64,000 nt of DNA from Micromussa lordhowensis (Eukaryota > Cnidaria > Anthozoa > Scleractinia > Lobophylliidae), in contig OZ026599.1 in assembly GCA_964020085.1 (NCBI GenBank), positions 29,171,033 to 29,235,032 on the forward strand, read 5' to 3'. Positions 59,601 to 64,000 of this stretch are shown here, in pieces. Every line of letters starts with the position of its first letter. Positions within the stretch are counted from its first letter, which is position 1. The translations under genes were made by a program, and so were the position numbers. The notes under the pieces are model-generated. The model was not told where the DNA came from. It made no database searches and was given only the letters and a program-made list of their open reading frames with translations.

Positions 59601-62600
59601 TCTTTTTGCAGGAGTTTGACCTGCTCCCAACTTTGCAGAATTTCAGAAAACGCGCGCTGGGGGTCCCCTTGGCAAATTTGACATAGCTTGGCTCCACGGG
59701 CACTTTTAGAAGCGCGGTTTGCAGCAAAATGTTGTGCTAGGTTGGAACTTTAAGGAAATTTTAGTCAGGTCATGATGGCATTCGCGCCAGGTTGTTTTTT
59801 CTGGCCTTCTTTTTGCAGGAGTTTGACCTGCTCCCAACTTTGCAGAATTTCAGAAAACGCGCGCTGGGGATCCCCTTTGGCAAATTTGATATAGCTCGGC
59901 TCCACGGGCACTTTTAGAGGCGCGGTTTGCAGCAAAATGTTGTGCTAGGTTGGCACTTGAAGGAAATTCTAGTTAGGCTATGATGGCATTCGCGCCAGGG
60001 TGTTTTTTTTGGCCTTCTTTTTGCAGGAGTTTGACCTGCTCCCAACTTTGCAGAATTTCAGAAAACGCGCGCTGGGGGTCCCCTTGGCAAATTTGACATA
60101 GCTCGGCTCCACGGGCACTTTTAGAGGCGCGGTTTGCAGCAAAATGTTGTGCTAGGTTGGCACTTCAAGGAAACGTTAGTCAAAACATGATGGCATTTGC
60201 GCCAGGGTGTTTTTTTTGGCCTTCTTTTTGCAGGAGTTTGACCTGCTCCCAACTTTGCAGAATTTCAGAAAACGCGCGCTGGGGGTCCCCTTGGCAAATT
60301 TGACATAGCTTGGCTCCACGGGCATTTTTAGAGGCGCGGTTTGCAGCAAAATGTTGTGCTAGGTTGGAACTTTAAGGAAATTTTAGTCAGGTCATGATGG
60401 CATTCTCGCCAGGGTGTTTTTTCTGGCCTTATTTTTGCAGGAGTTTGACCTGCTCTTAATTTTGCAGAATTTCAGAAAACGCGCGCTGGGGGTCCCCTTG
60501 GCAAATTTGACATAGCTCGGCTCCACGGGCACTTTTAGAGGCGCGGTTTGCAGCAAAATGTTGTGCTAGGTTGGCACTGCAAGGAAATCGTAGTTAAGAG
60601 ATGATGGCATTCACGCCAGGGTGTTTTTTCTGGCCTTCTTTTTGCAGGAGTTTGACCTGCTCCCAACTTTGCAGAATTTCAGAAAACGCGCGCTGGGGGT
60701 CCCCTTGGCAAATTTGACATAGCTCGGCTCCACGGGCATTTTTAGAGGCGCGGTTTTCAGCAAAATGTTGTGCTAGGCTGGCACTTGAAGGAAATTTTTG
60801 TTAGGACATGATGGCATTCGCGCCAGGGTGTTTTTTTTGGCCTTCTTTTTGCAGGAGTTTGACCTGCTCCCAACTTTGCAGAATTTCAGAAAACGCGCGC
60901 TGGGGGGCCCTTGGCAAATTTGACATAGCTCGGCTCCACGGGAACTTTCAGAGGCGCGGTTTGCAGCAAAATGTTGTGCTTGGTTGGCACTTTAAGGAAA
61001 TTTTAGTTAGGACATGATGGCATTCGCGCCAGGTTGTTTTTTCTGGCCTTCTTTTTGCAGGAGTTTGACCTGCTCCCAACTTTGCAGAATTTCAGAAAAC
61101 GCGCGCTGGGGGTCCCCTTTGGCAAATTTGATATAGCTCGGCTCCACGGGCACTTTTAGAGGCGCGGTTTGCAGCAAAATGTTGTGCTAGGTTGGCACTT
61201 GAAGGGAATTCTAGTTAGGACATGATGGCATTCGCGCCAGGATGTTTTTTTTGGCCTTCTTTTTGCAGGAGTTTGACCTGCTCCCAACTTTGCAGACTTT
61301 CAGAAAACGCGCGCTGGGGGTCCCCTTGGCAAATTTGACATAGCTCGGCTCCACGGGCACTTTTAGAGGCGCGGTTTGCAGCAAAATGTTGTGCTAGGTT
61401 GGCACTTCAAGAAAACGTTAGTCAAAACATGATGACATTTGCGCCAGGGTGTTTTTTTTGGCCTTCTTTTTGCAGGAGTTTGACCTGCTCCCAACTTTGC
61501 AGAATTTCAGAAAACGCGCGCTGGGGGTCCCCTTGGCAAATTTGACATAGCTCGGCTCCACGGGAACTTTCAGAGGCGCGGTTTGCAGCAAAATGTTGTG
61601 CTTGGTTGGCACTTCAAGGAAATTTTAGTTAGGACATGATGGCAGTCGCGCCAGGGTGTTTTTTTTGGCCTTCTTTTTGCAGGAGTTTCACCTGCTCTCA
61701 ACTTTGCAGAATTTCAGAAAACGCGCGCTGGGGGTCCCCTTGGCAAATTTGACATAGCTCGGCTCCACGGGCACTTTTAGAGGCGCGGTTTGCAGCAAAA
61801 TGTTGTGCTAGTTTGGCGCTTCAAGGAAATTGTAGTTAAGACATGATGGCATTTGGGCCAGGGTGTTTTTTCTGGCCTTCTTTTTGCAGGAGTTTGACCT
61901 GCTCCCAACTTTGCAGAATTTCAGAAAACGCGCGCTGGGGGTCCCCTTGGCAAATTTGACATAGCTCGGCTCCACGGGCACTTTTAGAGGCGCGGTTTGC
62001 AGCAAAATGTTGTGCTAGGTTGGCACTTTAAGGAAATTCTAGTTAAGACATGATGGCATTCGCGCCAGGGTGTTTTTTTCTGGCCTTCTTTTTGCAGGAG
62101 TTTGACCTGCTCCCAACTTTGCAGAATTTCAGAAAACGCGCGCTGGGGGTCCCCTTGGCAAATTTGACATAGCTCGGCTCCACGGGCACTTTTAGAGGTG
62201 CGGTTTGCAGCAAAATGTTGTGCTAGGTTGGCACTTTGAGGAAATTGTAACTAGGACATGATGGCATTCGCGCGAGGGTGTTTTTTCTGGCCTTCTTTTA
62301 GCAGGAGTTTGACCTGCTCCCAACTTTGCAGAATTTCAGAAAACGCGCGCTGTAGATCCCCTTGGCAAATTTGACATAGCTCGGCTCCCCGGGCACTTTT
62401 AGAGGCGCGGTTTGCAGCAAAATGTTGTGCTAGGTTGGCACTTTAAGGAAATGCTAGTTAGGACATGATGGCATTCGCGCCAAGGTGTTTTTTTTGGCCT
62501 TCTTTTTGCAGGAGTTTGACCTGCTCCCAACTTTGCAGAATTTCAGAAAACGCGCGCTGGGGGTCCCCTTGGCAAATTTGACATAGCTCGGCTCCACGGG

Positions 62601-64000
62601 CACTTTTAGAGGCGCGGTTTGCAGCAAAATGTTGTGCTAGGTTGGCCCTTGAAGGAAAATATAGTTAGGACATGATGGCATTCGCGCAAGGGTGTTTTTT
62701 TCTGGCCTACTTTTTGCAGGAGTTTGACCTGCTCCCAACTTTGCAGAATTTTAGAAAACGCGCGCTGGGGGTTCCCTTGGAAAATTTGACATAGCTTGGC
62801 TCCACGGGCACTTTTAGAGACGCGATTTGCAGCAAAATGTTGTGCGAGGTTGGCACTTCAAGGAAAGTCTAATTAGGACATGATGGTATTCGCGCCAGGG
62901 TGTTTTTTACGGCCTTCTTTTTGCAGGAGTTTGACCTGCTCCCAACTTTGCAGAATTTCAGAAAACGCGCGCTGGGGGTCCCCTTGGCAAATTTGACATA
63001 GCTTGGCTCCACGAGCACTTTTAGAGGCCCGGTTTGCAGCAAAATGTTGTGCTAGGTTGGCACTTTCAGGAAATTGTATTTACGACATGATGGCATTCGC
63101 GCCAGGGTGTTTTTTTCTGGCCTTCTTTTTGCAGGAGTTTGACCTGCTCCCAACTTTGCAGAATTTCAGAAAACGCGCGCTGGGGGTCCCCTTGGCAAAT
63201 TTGACATAGCTTGGCTCCACGAGCACTTTTAGAGGCGCGGTTTGCAGCAAAATGTTGTGCTAGGTTGGCACTTTAAGGAAATTTTAGTCAGGTCATGATG
63301 GCATTCTCGCCAGGGTGTTTTTTCTGGCCTTCTTTTTGCAGGAGTTTGACCTGCTCTTAATTTTGCAGAATTTTTGAAAACGCGCGCTGGGGGTCCCCTT
63401 GGCAAATTTGACATAGCTCGGCTCCACGGGCACTTTTAGAGGCGCGGTTTGCAGCAAAATGTTGTGCTAGGTTGGCACTTTAAGGAAATGCTAGTCAGGA
63501 CATGATGGCAATTGCGCCAGGGTGTTTTTTCTGGCCTTCTTTTTGCAGGAGTTTGACCTGCTCCCAACTTTGCAGAATTTTAGAAAACGCGCGCTGGGGG
63601 TCCCCTTGGCAAATTTGACATAGCTCGGCTCCACGGGCACTTTTAGAGGCGCGGTTTGCAGCAAAATGTTGTGCTAGGTTGGCACTTTAAGGAAATGCTT
63701 GTCAGGACATGATGGCAATTGCGCCAGGGTGTTTTTTCTGGCCTTCTTTTTGCAGGAGTTTGACCTGCTCCCAACTTTACAGAATTTTAGAAAACGCGCG
63801 CTGGGGGTCCCCTTGGCAAATTTGACATAGCTCGGCTCCACGGGCACTTTTAGAGGCGCGGTTTGCAGCAAAATGTTGTGCTAGGTTGGCACTTCAAGGA
63901 AATGCAAGTCAGGACATGATGGTATTTGTGCCAGGGTGTTTTTTCTGCCCTTTTTTTGCAGGAGTTTGACCTGCTCCCAACTTTGCAGAATTTCAAAAAA

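Larger units (their letters stand above)
22668..64000. repeat. Satellite array, right flank (~200 monomers of ~207 bp)
   Basis: About 41.3 kb of head-to-tail monomers in one orientation, running past the end of the window. Conserved landmarks are GCGCGGTTTGCAGCAAAATG, the T-rich tract before CTGGCCTTCTTTTTGCAGGAG, GACCTGCTCCCAACTTTG and GCGCTGGGGGTCCCCTTGG. Because 207 is a multiple of three, each monomer yields a ~65-codon open frame on the - strand; these have no start context, vary by random change and are not genes. Small indels, one partly deleted monomer (near 47,900) and local higher-order repeats are present. I saw no other mobile element or gene in it. Confidence 0.97.

Noticed and set aside
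22668..64000. Many ~65-codon open frames on the - strand (and some 60-107-codon frames on the + strand) across the satellite
   Set aside because: The monomer length is a multiple of three, so the same frame reopens in every copy. The frames have no promoter or start context, vary freely and simply mirror the repeat.
22668..64000. Possible CENP-B box in the monomer (TTCGCGCCAGGGTGT)
   Set aside because: It matches the TTCGNNNNANN half but has GTGT where the box needs CGGG. Two of the essential bases are missing.
22668..64000. CRISPR-like regular repeats
   Set aside because: The whole 207-bp monomer is repeated without unique spacers; this is a satellite in a eukaryotic context.

Overview
The window is a complete Polinton/Maverick element, a virus-like, self-synthesising DNA transposon. 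It sits inside a long satellite array of an animal genome. Element limits can be set to the base: a perfect 6-bp target duplication TTAGAG (655-660 and 22662-22667) brackets a 22,001-bp element (661-22661) with 173-bp terminal inverted repeats that differ at one visible position. The host is inferred to be a metazoan from the element family, the tRNA-His-like gene, and TIR motifs that look like an NF-Y/YY1/NRF1/E-box promoter. I cannot name the taxon.

Layout. 1-660 and 22662-64000 are tandem ~207-bp satellite monomers (about 200 on the right), with local higher-order repeats, notably an 11-monomer 2,277-bp unit at about 30.2-34.7 kb. Inside the element, the left subterminal zone (834-1419) holds decayed pieces: a short Rep-like ORF, a microsatellite and an inverted fragment of a DNA polymerase gene. 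Then come protein-primed PolB (-), a divergent promoter, an unknown 180-aa gene, a GRF zinc-finger gene and an unknown gene (-), and a rightward block: unknown 118-aa gene, chromodomain integrase, minor capsid protein, unknown 192-aa gene, two small basic proteins, major capsid protein, adenain-like protease, FtsK/HerA packaging ATPase, a Gly-rich protein, two further virion-type small proteins and a parvovirus-like PLA2 protein. A second divergent promoter, built from the same modules as the PolB one, drives two RING-finger genes.

The most interesting part is 17259-20979. A RING exon ends in phase 0 at the only consensus GTAAGT donor I found there. It is followed by 11 consecutive open modules, each starting in phase 0 exactly after a pyrimidine-rich tract ending in AG and each with its own stop. 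This looks like one RING E3 head that can be spliced to any of 11 C-terminal domains. I know of no described Polinton system like this.

How the genes work together (inference from families): PolB and integrase replicate and insert the DNA; capsid proteins, protease and ATPase build and fill a particle; small basic proteins carrying Q-x-G-G-x sites look like protease substrates in a core; the PLA2 protein would help membrane passage; the RING genes, small accessory genes and a tRNA-His-like gene probably handle the host. Transcription units start with a TATA box, usually CTATAAAA, 30-65 nt before the first ATG. They often contain two or three ORFs joined by ATGA/TGATG overlaps or very short gaps. 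Many start codons below were chosen downstream of such boxes rather than at the longest ORF.
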